A DNA stretch of 64,000 nt from Linnemannia schmuckeri (lineage: Eukaryota; Mortierellomycota; Mortierellomycetes; Mortierellales; Mortierellaceae). The stretch is from contig JANATG010000009.1 of NCBI GenBank assembly GCA_029449235.1, positions 2,170,001-2,234,000 on the forward strand, in the 5' to 3' direction. The notes beneath the pieces are model-generated. The model was given only the letters and a program-made list of their open reading frames with translations. It did no database searches and had not been told where the DNA came from. A program made the position numbers and the translations under genes. Every line of letters begins with the position of its first letter. Within the stretch, counting starts at the first letter, position 1. Below, in pieces: positions 37,265 through 49,478 of this stretch.

Positions 37265-37814
37265 CTAGTTCTCAATCCTAGTGCCATCAATGTCATACTT
37301 TCTCTTTTCCTCATTTCCACCAGAGTTATCCTTTTTCTCACTTCCATCGGTACCGCTATCATCAACTGATGTAGCGCCAAGGGATGCCTGTAGAACTACA
37401 GGATCAGCTTCCTTTAAGGCAGCAGCATCAATTGTCGTCTGCTCCCCCAGCCGCTCAGCTCTTGCCATCGCCGCTGTCACTTGTACAAGTACCACTGCAT
37501 CTCTTGCCTCATCCTCTCCATCGATGCCAGGATCAGCAGGTTGATTCTGGCCTCAACTGCCTCCAACAAGATCCATCATGAAACGATTAAAATCTAGCTA
37601 TCAAAATGAAGACGAAGTCTGGAAGAGCGCGGGTTATCAACATCAACATCAACGCTGCCAAAGCGGCCAGGAGTCGCTGTTGAAGTTGAAAGAATTGTTG
37701 TTGAAGGATCTGGAAGAGGAAGAACTCGAGACGGAGGATTCGGCACCGAACCTCGAGCTTTGTCCCAATGCCATGGCTGGTATTACCAAAGACTCTTTCC
37801 TTGAAATAAAATAG
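37265..37814. other. Unresolved coding-like frames, possible small gene or remnant
   Basis: On -, 37265-37545 encodes an ordered-looking peptide (AMARAERLGEQTTIDAAALK, then ADPVVLQASLGATSVDD, ending KRKYDIDGTRIEN) and is preceded by possible acceptor AGs near 37555. On +, 37578-37814 encodes a 78-residue Leu/Glu-rich peptide with AATAAA overlapping its stop. Neither has a recognisable family or a clean full model. Either could be a terminal exon or gene debris. Confidence 0.3.
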
Positions 37815-38022
37815 CCTTTTTTCTTGCTCTCCCTCTCTGTCTGTTATAACATTTCAAAAACTATTACTAGCTAGAAATATTGCATTGGTATCATGGTGAG
37901 ATGGCATAAAAAAAGATAAAAAAACTGGATTCTAAATATTATTATGTAGTTCTATTAGTGTGGGTGACAATGCTGATGAATAATGGTATTAATGCTGGTG
38001 ATAAATTCTAATGCAATGTAGT

Positions 38023-41000
38023 TTAAGATGAAGGTGGGCTTGTAGGAGATGTAGAAGTAGTGGTATTAGTAGTAGTAGTAGTAGTAGTAGTGGGGATAAT
38101 GACTCGTGCAGGAAGGTTTAGCACAAACGGCACCGCCGTTGATGTAGAAATCGAAGCCGTCGAAGGACCTTCTCCACCATTTGCAAATGATGGCTCTGCA
38201 GAAGAAGCAGCAAGGGATTCAAAATGTTCATGGTCAGAGACACTTCCTTGACTCTTCTGGGATGCAAAGGGGTACACGGAAGGGCGTTGCATCCGCTGTT
38301 GGAAGGGCTGGGAATGCTGTTGAGGACCTGGTAAGGTGGTGGTGACATCTGGTAGATGGCTGCTGTAGCTCGCTGCCGAGAGACCAGCATTGGGAGTTTG
38401 CACCTTGGGTGATGCTACCACGGCTCCAGGCGAGACTGTTGACGAAGCGGTAGCACTAACGGCACTCGATATCTTCTTGAGCGTCGGGACATTACTGGAA
38501 CTACCAGCGCCAGACTTCTTGGTCGTGGATCCAGTCGATGTCGCTCCCATGGGCAATTGGACCTGCGCAGGAATGACCATGACTCCACATGTGGAAACAG
38601 TAGGAGATCGAACCTCAATCACCTTCTGTCCGCTGGCTTCTTGGGCGACTTGGAATGCCTCCTTGAACCGCTGACTGTGTCGTCCTCCGCCCAATAAACT
38701 TTCGTCCATCATAATGATCGGTGATGTTGCCAATGCTACCGCCGCAGGTGGAAGTTTCATACCTCCAAGAGTAGTGCTCATATTGGGAGCAAGTCCTCCT
38801 GCCTGTGGGACTGAAGTGGTTGAGGGAATGTCGACATGAAGCCCTCCAACCTTGGGTTTGACGGTAGTACTCTTGCGTCTGCTGCTGTGCTGATGGGGAG
38901 CGGAAGCTGCGGCCGATGCAGAGCTCAAGATCTCGCTTTCAATCACAGATGGCCGCTTGTCCTTGCCACCTCCTTGACCAATGGATCCAGTGATAGAATG
39001 TCCCGAGAGCAACGAAGACTTGGATCCAGATCCGCCTGCAAGGTTCCCGCTCGGGTTACTGGCCGAAGATGGTGCCCTGGCGACAGGTGCAGTAATGACT
39101 AGATCCGGATGAAAATTATACGCCTTCTGCTGCTGCTGGATTTGGACCTGTTGTTGCTGGATAATCTTCTGTTGCGCCTCGATCTGCTGTTGCATCTGCT
39201 GCATCTTAGCCTGATCCTGCAACAACTTCTGTTGCTGCTGGTGCAACAAATCATGAGGGTACTCCAGCTCCTGGGGCTCATGACCCCTCTCTAAGTCACG
39301 CTGATGCTGATATTGCCGTTGATGGGGTTGCAGATGATGCTGTGGCAAGTGCTGATGTGCCTGACCAAACGCTCCAGCGCCCGTGCCGGCAGTTGTCGAA
39401 TCCGAAGCCCCGATATTAATCATCGTCACCGGAATCGCGGTCGAGGATCCCGCAGAGCTCGAGTTCTGCATCAAACTACTGCCAATACCTCCACCAACAC
39501 CAAGTCCCTGTCCGTGCAGAGCTTCCGATCCGGGGGCTGGATGCGAAAGCGTAGACATATCCGGTATGCCAATACAGTTAGTTTGGACGGCAGTCCCAAA
39601 GTTGAATTCGTCGCCCGTGAACCCTCCGGTGCCGTCATATGTCCTGTTGCCAGAGGAGACCAATGTTACTCCAACTATTGGTTTGATTAAAATCGCCAAC
39701 AGCTCTATAGATGATATGAAGTTACGAACACAAGTCGCGGGTTGGTACGAGACAGCATATATGTGAAAACTTGGATATAATACACACAGCTCAAAAGAGG
39801 TAAACGTACCGAGCTCCTCGATGACTTCTTCTAGGGCAGAGGAGAAGGCATAGTAGTAGATGTAAGTATAATGGTCCTCGTTGGTGACGGCCTGATGGGC
39901 GGCAATGGCCTCTCGGACGTTGTAAATGACTCGGAGACGGGCTACTCTAGCCGAGGGTAGGTATGGGGGCAACGGTGACTTTGATGCGAGCGATGACGAC
40001 AGCACGCTAAAGTACAGCAGAAGCGCGCCAACCTATGAAGATTAAAAAAGTCTGGGTAAATAGCTGACTCAAAACATAGACGCCGCCAATTTCGAAAGGA
40101 AAGATGAGCAATTTACCATGTCGCGGCGGTAGTAGTTCATGGGGCCGGTGACCAGCTCACGGACTTCGGGCGAGATCAGCTGCGCGGCCATACGCATCGA
40201 GACCATTCTGTCTAAGATATTTTGACAGCACTGAATGATTTGGTTATACAGCTTTATCGGGAACTGCTCCTTCAACCTCGGCTCCGATGCAGATAACTCC
40301 AGAAGCTGGTTGATCTTGATTAACTTCGTCTGAAGCTGCTGCTCGACATGCTGGAACGCCAGTCGGTCTGGGTCTGCGGGCTCTGGTGCAGCTTGATGCA
40401 ACAACTCGTCGCTGTAGCTGGTGACACGACCTACGGCGCCTGTGATTTCGCTGGCCTGACTGCTGGAAATTTGTCCCTCGCTCCTAGATCTCATCGCAGT
40501 AGATCCCTTGCGACGACCGTCCTGACTGGAAGAAAACTGACGTGATGCTCTCGCAGCTTGCTCAGCACGTTCAACGAACGAGTCATGAACATGTTCGGCC
40601 TCAAGGCTCCTTGCCAGCGCAGCCTTCTCATCAACCTTGTCATCATCCACATCATCATCATCATCATCTCGAGCGTTTTCTGGCCAGTTGGCCACATAAT
40701 GTGAATGACCCTGGCCCTCTCGCTGTTCCTCCAGGAAGAACTTGTTCACCAGCTCGGCAAACAAGACTCCTTGTCTTCCGATCAGGACCGCAATCTCCTT
40801 GCGCAACTCTCTCCTAGCAAGGATGGGCCACAAGAGCGAGTTCATCACCACCGAGATGATAATGCCGATGATGACCGTAATAGACCGCTTGTAGCAGACC
40901 TCATAGATAGTCTCAGCGGTATTGTCCTCGTATTTGATGAATGTCACCGACGAATACGACAGCATCATAATGATTCCAAGTTTAGGATGCGCAGACTCCA

Positions 41001-44000
41001 AAATCAGGAACACACTTGCAAAGGCTATGTGGGTAAATGAGAAGCCGCAAGGTTAATTAAATGCATATCTGTAAAAAAAAAAAAAAATGGGCAAGGGGTG
41101 TATGCTAAAGAGTGCAAGGACAAAACTTACCAACGACGAGCATAAAGACACAGATGACCCAAGGGTTCTGGGGAAGAACCAAGTAGGTGATCAAGGCCCA
41201 GAGGGTACCCGCCAAAGTGCCTGCGACACGCATGGCACAAACACTGAACGTGGCGCCGACGGTAGGCGACAGGACGGCCATCACAGTCATCATAGCCCAC
41301 TGTCCACGATCGGTCGCCAGCGGAGTATTGTTCCACTGCAGCCACGACCAAAGTCCAATGAACGAAAGAGCAAACGCCATCTTGAAGCCAAACTTGAACT
41401 CCTCGGACTTAAACGGTTGGAGATGTTCCCAGAACCAGTACCGCCATGTCTTAGGTTTTGGGATGTTCACAAAGATGGTTCTAGGCTGCTGAGATGGCTC
41501 TGAAGGCGCGGGAGCTGGCGAGGGCGACTTTTTACGAGATGGCGGAGATGTTTCGGATTCGTCATCCTCAGAAGAGTGCCGGCGACTGAATCCGGAAAAC
41601 AGGTTGCGAGCGCGACTCTTCTTGTCCTTCTTGCCCGCCTGGTGCTCGGAGTCGCTGTCGGTGCTGTCAGAATCGACAGTGTAAGAACCCTCCTTGCGAC
41701 TCGTCTTGGCTACTGGGTCGGGAGATGGATGGTGATCGGAAAGTAGAGCTGGCGATGTGCTCGAAGAAAACGAAGGGAATTGTTGCCTGGGCGACATTGC
41801 CGATGACGACGGCAAGACTGAAGGACCTTCCCCTGCATCCGAGTCCGGCGAGAATGGTGCCTTGTTGGCCTTGAAAAGTTTGTGGATGTCCAGCTCCGGT
41901 GGGGCAGTATGGCTGGGCTTAATGACGTGGATCCTGGGCAGCAGCTCGACCTGGTTGGTGTCATCAAAGTGCCTCAAATCCTCCTTTTGCTTATGCCGTA
42001 ACGACCCGAACGACGGAATCTCGACCACGCTGTACTGGCCAGCTCGCTTCGACTCGCTCTTCTTCGAAGCTTCGACATTCTCCTCCTCCGGTGATGGTTG
42101 TAAGTCCTCTCTGTTTCTAAGAACGTATGGGTTGCCCAGATCCGACTTTTGTGTAGTCTCGACAACTTCATGGCGCGAATGGGAGTTGCTGAAAAGCCGC
42201 TGATGACTGCGGTGTCGGCGTGGCCTGTCTGACGTCCAGTCGTTGCCGGTCCTAAGGCGGGTGTTGGATCTTGACCTGCGTTCCTGCGACGACTTTTCCT
42301 GTCCACGTGGGTTGCGGGCGCCATCCCGTCCTTGTTCCAGATCAACATCCTGGCCCCTACGATGGATAAGGTTCGACAGGGTGACAGTGCGACGCAAAGG
42401 AATGGGTGCCCAAGGCTGCGTGACCCGTCTCTGAAGTTCCTCTCTCTTGTCCGCAGCAGCCTCAGCAGCCACCTCAGCAGCCAGCTTGTCCGCAGCAGCC
42501 TTGGCAGCCTTAGCTTCTACAATCGCCTTCTCCTCCTCGATAGTCTTCGGCTGACGGTGCTCCAGGTTCTTGGCCGAGTTACGGATCAGTGAGTTGTAAC
42601 CCTCACTGGTCTTGACCTGCGAATAGCTGCCCCAGGCAAACCAGTGCCAAAAGTTGCCAAATACCTTGGGCCACCATAGCTTCTTCTTGCGCTTGCTACG
42701 ACCCTCCAACTCCATAGTTCTCCGCCCCTGCTCTTCCAGTTCCTCAACATATTTCCCGAGTCGCAGCAGCTCTCGAGCAATCTCTCGAAGTGCAAAGAGA
42801 AAGAAAAAGATTAAAAAGATCTCCTCGCGTGGTCCAACATCCAGAGTAGGGTGAGTCGCAATGAAATCTTGCAGTCCCTGCGCCTCTGCCTTGTCAAAGA
42901 CCTCCAGCTCTTGGGTAAGATACTGAACATACGACATACCCGGCGGCAGAGCAAAATCCTCCTCCTCCTCCAGTCCTGAGGAGGTCATCTTGCGAAGCGT
43001 ATCCTGCTGAAGGAACTTGTTGGGATGGACTGTATTGGCTGACTTTGGATCCTTGCCCTTCTTATCCTTGTCACCCACGTGGATTCCCAGTCCCATGCTT
43101 GACTTGAGCGCCTCGGCATAATCTAAATCCTCCTTGCTCAGCTTGTGGGGCTTGACGCCGACCAAAACTCGAAGACGATCCAATGCTGTCAGTCTCGTAT
43201 CTGCCGCTTCCTTTGGGGTCTCACAAGTAGCCGCTTCGATACCAGCGGCATTCGTGTTGACTGTTGCTCCATTGGCCGCCGCCTTTTCATCCCCTGCTTT
43301 CTTGGCCTCGGCTGCGCGGATTGCAGCCTCTCTCTGAGCGTTCCTTCTCTGAATACGCTCCAAGCGATCCTGCTCAACATTGAGCCCCGAGACAAGCTCC
43401 ATCTCCAGAGCCACCATGACTCGTGAACAGGAGTCGCTCAACCGTTGCAGGGGATCTCGTACAATGTCCAGGAACGACATGAACAGTTTGCGGTCTCCAA
43501 AGGCAACCTCCTTGGGCGGGATGGCTCTTGCCGCCGCAACAGCCTGCTCCTGCTTCTCAATCCGCTGCTCCTCAGCCTTGCGTTCACGCTCCGCTTGCTT
43601 CTGTTCCCGCTTGATCTGCTTCTCCTGCTTCTTCCTGTAGGCCTCGGCTGCCTTCCTAACTTGCTGATCCGTCAACGATGTTCCAAATCGGATCCCTCCG
43701 ATCGTCCGATAATGGCGATTGTTCAACTGGTCGTCCTCAGGATAGGATCCGGCAGGCATGGTTGCATAGTGACTATCCAAAGGAATCCCTGCAGAGTGTT
43801 CATCGCCTTGGTCTCGCCCCTTGCCCCACTTGGAGTTGCCAGGTTTGAATCCTGCTTTGAGGGACGAAGGGCGGTTGGACTTAAACTTGGAGGCAGACTT
43901 GATCGAGAAGAGGGACTTGAAACTCTTGACCGTATCCAGGTTGGTCTCCTCATAAATCGAGTTAGGTCGCGATGAGTTGGGGGTGGTGGCGTTGGAGGGA

Positions 44001-45793
44001 TGTCCGCTGGATGGTCGAAGCGTCTCGGAAGTCTCCAGTCCTGTTCGCTGCTCGGGTGACCTGTTCCTGGATCGGTGCGCCTGGTGGTATCCAAACACGT
44101 TGAAAACGCCTCGACCGCCTGGAGTCGGTGGTGCGGTTGCAAACCCACCGCGATCAAACTGGAATGTCTGCTGAAGATTCTCCTTCTTAACGTTCTCCTG
44201 TTGCTGTTGCTTCGCCTTCAGTGCCGCTTGGGTCGAATTCTCGGCTCTCTGCAAAAGTTGTCGAATTCTGCGCAGTTCCGCAGCGCTGCCTCTCCGCCGG
44301 ACACGTCGGTTGTGGGGCTCGTCATTGCCATCCTCGCTGGTGGGACTCTCGAGAGTATCCGATTTTTTCTGGCGACGGTTGCGTGTGCGATGACCTTTTC
44401 CAGTCGCCGATTCTGTGGTTGCGTTCCCAAAATAGTCGGCTTGTTGGCTGATCTGCTCTCCAGAGTTGGTGTCACTGTTGGATCTGGAAGGGCGGTCGCG
44501 TCTACGATCATGACCCTCCGTGTCGCTGTCGCTCTCACTCTCGCTGCTATCGCTGGTGGCAAAACTAGTGTCGGACTCGCCACCGCTCTGAGTCATCAAA
44601 TCGTCGTCGTCACGGTCAGGATGTCCCAGCATCAACAAACGCTCGTTCTGTACCACCAAACTCATCGACGCCAAATGTCGCATTAAAGCTGAAACGATTG
44701 TCTTGACCTCCTTATAATCTGCGGGGTTGGTCCTAGAATAGGTCACCTCGTACCGCGCCTCGCGATAGGCACTGAAGAGCTTCTTTTGGGCGGTTCGAAC
44801 CTCTGCTTGAGCTTTGTCGATAGCGGACTTTGGCAGGGCGATGGTTTTGTGGTTCAGAAGAAAGGCGCGTGTGCTGAGGTTCAAAAGCGACCGAGATGTA
44901 TCCATGGATTCGTTCAGTGCGCGCCTAATTTTTTATTTGTTAAAATTAACATGCATGGTAATTGTGAGCACAATGTAGTCTAGTGCGGAATTGAATATAT
45001 TCAAAACGACAAAAGGGCACCCCCTCAAACAAGCTGGAAACCAAATGCCTGTGCTTACTTACCCCAACCCTTCGCTGGCAGTTTCAGGCCAAAAGACGAT
45101 GCTGACAAACAGGCAGATTGCAATACCAATCATGAGCGGACCCATGAGATTCCAAAAGTCGAAAAAGTTGAAATGCAACGTCACCTGGCTCCTCGTCAAC
45201 GAAAAGATGCCGGCGATGGTGTAAATGATGAATGTGCAGTTCAACTTTGCGTATCGAGTCTTGTACAGCGTCATGACCCAGACGCCCAAGAAAAACCATG
45301 CAGCCTCGATCGCCCAGGCTGAATTATTGCCGTCAGCTAGATAACGCTGGTTGAATGCAGCGACAGCAACCTGGCAAGGTATGATCCAGGCCGCCCCCAA
45401 GATACCTCCGATCACACTGAAGAAGGTGACCTCGAGCTGGGAACCAACTGTTCGAGAAGGGTGCATGAACACCACGGCGACATTGGCCAGATATGGAGTT
45501 GGACCCAGCTGACGTGCGATCGGCGTGATCAATGCCAAGGCAGATGAGATGTACAGCGCGACAATGAACTTGACGTGTCGTTTGATGACGCGACGCGAGA
45601 AATGATTAGTGAACTGTTTCCAGGCTGAGGGTGGGGGTGGTGGAGGAGGAGCAAAGGGGACGGAGTTAGCGCTGTTGATGGACTCGATTGAGGGCGGACG
45701 CGATACTGTCATACGATGACTGAGTCGTTCATGGTCGACCGATGACCTTGCACTTTTGGGGCGAACATCTGGGGCTGGGTCAAAGATAGCCAT
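38023..45793 (-). CDS. Bre4-like / FUSC-ALMT-type putative ER transporter, very large
   Basis: Exons on -: 45793-45063, 44924-41131, 41024-40117, 40032-39810 and 39674-38023; 2435 residues with matching phases. The first membrane block is about residues 65-240 (VIKRHVKFIVALYISSALAL, VTFFSVIGGILGAAWIIPCQ, FFLGVWVMTLYKTRYAKL, FWNLMGPLMIGIAICLFVSI, WPETASEGLG). A cytosolic domain of about 1150 residues follows. The second block is about 1420-1560 (FKFGFKMAFALSFIGLWSWL, TDRGQWAMMTVMAVLSPTVG, TLAGTLWALITYLVLPQ, then SITVIIGIIISVVMNSLLWP). The repeated 6-TM plan and LSPTVGATF / GTLAGTLWA signatures match fungal Brefeldin-A-sensitivity (Bre4)/FUSC-like proteins, whose substrates are mostly unknown. 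The tail has a Gln-rich coiled segment and poly-Thr. A splice acceptor with a CTAAC branch site sits 10 nt upstream of ATG 45793, so the protein may begin further upstream. Confidence 0.83.
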
Positions 45794-46351
45794 ATCAAAG
45801 AACCTGTATGATCGGAGTAAACAATGGCGGCAACAAACGTTAGCATTGAGAGACAGACAAGAATGAGACGAATATGTCGCACGGAGGAGGAGGCGGGTGG
45901 GGTAGGGAGATGTAAGAAATTTGCGGGGTGTCAATTCGAGTCAAACGTGGCTCACAACAACAATCGAGCGGCGACATAAAACGGAAAAGGGTCAACTTTT
46001 TGCTTGGTATTCATGAGGTCATTATTCACTTTCAGGACAAGCGAAAGCAGTAGAGGATGGTAAATGGGATGAGATAGATAGGAAGGAGGGAAGGATACAG
46101 GTGTGGTTGTACTCTCGAGTATGAAGAGAGAAAAGATAACAGATACTAGCGCCGAATGAAGTGTGCATCATGCACCAAGAATAGACATTGCCATAGCAAG
46201 TACAGTAACGGCCATTGCGCACAATGAATTGAACCCTCGATCGAGATTCAAAACACGGACAGGCGACAAAAACAAAACAAGGGGAAAGAAGAGGAAATAT
46301 GAGCGAACACATGGATACACAGTTCATTGAATTGTGAACAAGACAAAGCAC

Positions 46352-47140
46352 TCACCCTCCTTTTTGGCGTTGTGGATCGGACTTTTCGCTGGGTCCGTAG
46401 GGGTTTGACAGACTGGATCGACGAGAGTGGGTCATCGACAGAGGGTAGGACGCAGTAGGAGGGTGATGGAGTGTGTGGTAGTGATTAAATCCTCCCGCTC
46501 CTGTCCTCGTTCCTGATAATGACCCTGGTACAGTTGGAATCGCTGGGGTGGAGGGATTCGAGAGCGAATGAGGGTGCAGGTTCGTAGTTGATTTGGACGG
46601 GCTGCCGTAATGGTGACTACTAGACAGAGAAGGATGTGGGGCCGGAGTAGTTGGCTCGGAGTGGGGGTCGAGGTGGAACTGGATTGAAGGAGGGTGGTGC
46701 AGCTGACGGTGTTTAGCGCTGGTTGACTTTGATCTTGTCTTCTTGCCCAAGAATCCATTGTTGTTGTTATTACTGTTATCACTAGAGGAGGTAGGGAGTA
46801 TGGCTGGACTAGGACGAGGCGAGTTGGAATTGGAATGGGACCCTGAGCCTTGTTGACCACTCTGTTGTCCTCCATTGCTGCCATTGCTGCCAGGTAATAA
46901 GGAGAAGTAGAGGGACGGGGGAGGGGGCATGGGGATGGACATGGCCTGGTAGCCATTGCCTCTTGGAATGGCGCTGGAGTGGTTTGGGGATGAGTTTGGG
47001 TGAATGGAGTCGAGGGAGTGTCTCTTTGGGTTGATGGATTGCTTTTTACTAGAGGGAGCGAGGGAGGAGTTGGAAGAGGAGGCAGAGGAGGAGGAGTGAG
47101 GTTCGCCCCTTCTACGGCGTGAACCTGACGACCTGCCCAT
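46352..47140 (-). CDS. Ser/Pro/Asn-rich open frame, probable first coding exon of the Bre4-like gene
   Basis: A 262-codon disordered frame starting MGRSSGSRRRRGEPHSSSS, rich in Ser, Pro, His and Asn with basic patches. Its stop codon (TGA, 46352-46354) overlaps a strong donor, GG|GTGAGT, at 46355. Joining exon 47140-46356 to the acceptor at 45804/45803 (CTAAC branch about 35 nt upstream) gives an in-frame fusion, GGG TTC TTT GAT ATG GCT, into the Bre4-like protein, for about 2700 residues in total. Alternatives are a separate short protein ending at 46352, or a noncoding leader exon. Coding itself is only moderately supported because composition is low-complexity. Confidence 0.5.
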   Translation of the reverse strand: MGRSSGSRRRRGEPHSSSSASSSNSSLAPSSKKQSINPKRHSLDSIHPNSSPNHSSAIPRGNGYQAMSIPMPPPPSLYFSLLPGSNGSNGGQQSGQQGSGSHSNSNSPRPSPAILPTSSSDNSNNNNNGFLGKKTRSKSTSAKHRQLHHPPSIQFHLDPHSEPTTPAPHPSLSSSHHYGSPSKSTTNLHPHSLSNPSTPAIPTVPGSLSGTRTGAGGFNHYHTLHHPPTASYPLSMTHSRRSSLSNPYGPSEKSDPQRQKGG

Positions 47141-48354
47141 GGTTGTCTATATATGAATGCGGGGTAAAAGGTAGGGGTAGGAGGCGTAGGGGTTCTTTTT
47201 ATGGTTGTGTATGTGAGTGTGGAGATAATGATTGTAGTGTTGGTGCGACTATGAGCAAGACTGTGACTATGAGTGCAAGTGGCACATGAAGTAGAATAGG
47301 GATGATTAGGTGTGAATGAGAAGAAGGAAAGGGAATGAGAAGAAGAATAGGAAGAGGCGTGGTGTCTGGTGAGGAGGTTAAAAGGGTGGTGATAAAGGAA
47401 AAGGAGTAGGTGTAGGAAGAAGAAGAAAAGAAAAGAAAAGAAAAGAGGAGGAGAGTAAAAACGACGAGGGTTCAAGAAGGATGAACAAAAAAAAAAAAAT
47501 TCGAGGGAAATTCAAGACAGAGATCATCCGGAGGAAAATATTAAATAAACTCAAAAGTGATAGGATGGGGGAGACACACGATCCATAGGAGGAAGAAGGG
47601 CAAGAGGCGATCGATTTGAGCAAGAGGAAGAAGAGAGGAGAAAAGGACGATAGGAAGGAGGAAGACGAAGGAGGAAGGTAACGGATATCAACTCATTGGA
47701 GAAGAAGAGCGAGGTGGAGACAACGGAGAGGGAGAGACATGGACGCCCTGAATTGATAAATTGGTGGGGTGATGATGAAGAGACATGGTTTGTCCTGTTG
47801 TTGATTCGTTGGTGACCAAAGCGTTTTATTTGGCTGAATCAAAAGGATGGAAAGAAAAAAGGCCCGTCCGGACTAGACTTTTTTTTTTTTTTTTTTCTCC
47901 TTTTGTTGTTGTTCTTCTTTCTTCTTTGTGTCTCTCATGCACATGTACTGAAGCGATATTCTCGCCACATGGAAGACGCTCTTGCAGTTGACACCATCGT
48001 GCATCGGCAACTTTAGGGGTACAACAAGGCATACTGCAATGCACACTCACCCCGACACCCGGCAAAAACAAGAACAATCAGTCAGTTCCCTATCCATATG
48101 CAGATCATGAGTGTCCCCTATCCAACGAATGAATGAGAGTCAGTCATCCCTTTTGTACATCAAGAGAATAACATACAGCGAAATATGGATAGACACATCT
48201 CCTCCTTTTAATCCGTCATTGCACTCATTGAATCCATTGCGCCAAGGCGCCCCCTCCAAAAATATACACTGCTAAACTAACCATCAAGCGATATGTAGAC
48301 ACACTGTCCAAGATCGTGCGATATTCTTGTATACACGGCGGTCCAATACCCTGC
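47141..48354. other. Intergenic region
   Basis: 1.2 kb. 47300-47720 is purine-rich on + (pyrimidine-rich on -), fitting a leader/promoter for the - gene to the left. A 17-nt T run lies near 47880-47896. No gene seen. Confidence 0.45.
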
Positions 48355-48860
48355 TCATAGGACACCCTGTCCATGGTGACTAACAACACCATTCTTGATC
48401 CCTACTTCCTACAAAGACAAAGTGGCCCAACCGCAAGAATACAAAAAAGCATGCCCAATCTTCTATTATTTTTTACTTTACAAAAAGCAGCTATCCAAAA
48501 AGTGCTAGCAAATAGTCTGGGCCAAAAGGTTAATTCCATACACCGCCGTCCATTCATGGGTAGAAAGTGATGGTACGCACTAATATACTGCAGCCGCCCA
48601 TTCCCCGTCATTTCCTCAACTCGAGCAAAAAGGGCGTACTTCTTCTTGGGACTGTAGACACGTGAATCAAACAAGATCTTGAAGTCGATTGGGAAGGGTC
48701 GGCCTCGCGGGGCCCTAAGGATGACTTGACGGTTGACGGTGATGCCACCTGCTTCTGGACGGGACATGTCGACTAGTTTCACGGTGATCCGCGACTCGGC
48801 ACTCGTTACGCCCCCTGGCTGGCTGATAAGTAGTAGTTCTCCAACCGACTCGAATGTCAT
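48355..48860 (-). CDS. YbaY/YscW-like beta-sandwich domain protein (bacterial lipoprotein-type fold)
   Basis: Preferred model: exons 48860-48581 and 48401-48355 on -, phase-1 junction (A|GTGCGT ... GTAG|GG), 108 residues. Unspliced, the frame runs 152 codons to 48402, but its last 50 residues (after LQYIS) look like translated intron. The body reads ITVKLVDMSRPEAGGITVNR, then FPIDFKILFDSRVYSPKKKY, then ALFARVEEMTGNGRLQYI. This is the pattern of the bacterial YbaY / type III secretion pilotin (YscW) family: V.L.D.S, PxxF.L.YD, YALxARI..xGxLxFI. There is no signal peptide or lipobox, so the protein is probably cytosolic. Function unknown. The family call rests on motif memory; the second exon is less certain than the first. 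Confidence 0.6.
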
Positions 48861-49478
48861 GGGGGTGGAGACAAGGGAAATTGGGGAAAGAAAGGAGCTT
48901 TGATAAGAGATGAAGGGCTAAAGGAAAATGTATGTGGATGGTTCTGTCGTTGTTTTAAAGAAGAAATGAAGTGAATTAATGCAAGAAAGATGTTGAGGAT
49001 GCTTGAGGCAGCAATTAGGGAGTGTAGAATGATAGGTAAGAGCTGTTTAGATGGAAAAAGGAAATGAGAAAAAAGAAGCTGATCTGACAGTGACAGTCGG
49101 GAAAGGACTGTGGAAGGTAGAAAGGTGAAAAGTATCTCGGACAACAACAACACCGACAGGCAGGAAAAAACGAGGTTAAAAAAACTAGGGTCCTATTCAA
49201 CTGAAACAAGCGCTTTAAACACCGGTCTGAAAACACAAAACAGAAAAAAAATCCACGCTAAACAACCGTTTAGGACACAATGGAATGGACGCTAGTCAGT
49301 CATAGTCACCCGTTATTTGCCCAATTGAACCCTGGCACTCATGACAAAGTAACGGACAAGAAAGAGTAATAAAGATGCAAAATTCAAATATCCATTGTTT
49401 GTGAGTGTGTGTGTTCTATCCATGCAAAAAAAATAATATCTCCTGTGAGTTCTCCTCAACATCTCTGACAACCAACGT
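48861..49478. other. Intergenic between YbaY-like gene and fibrillarin
   Basis: 618 bp holding the YbaY-like gene leader (pyrimidine-rich on -) and the fibrillarin 3' UTR. A GT-rich run sits near 49400. No gene seen. Confidence 0.45.

Larger units (their letters stand above)
36519..38022. other. Intergenic region, mostly AT-rich
   Basis: 1.5 kb between the F-box gene start and the Bre4-like gene stop. 36620-37130 is AT-rich without a gene. 37131-37171 is a homopolymer pair. 37265-37814 holds unresolved coding-like frames (separate entry). 37815-38022 is AT-rich. Confidence 0.4.

Noticed and set aside
43445..44686. Several + frames (up to 203 codons)
   Set aside because: Opposite strand of the Bre4-like exon 2; no independent coding evidence.
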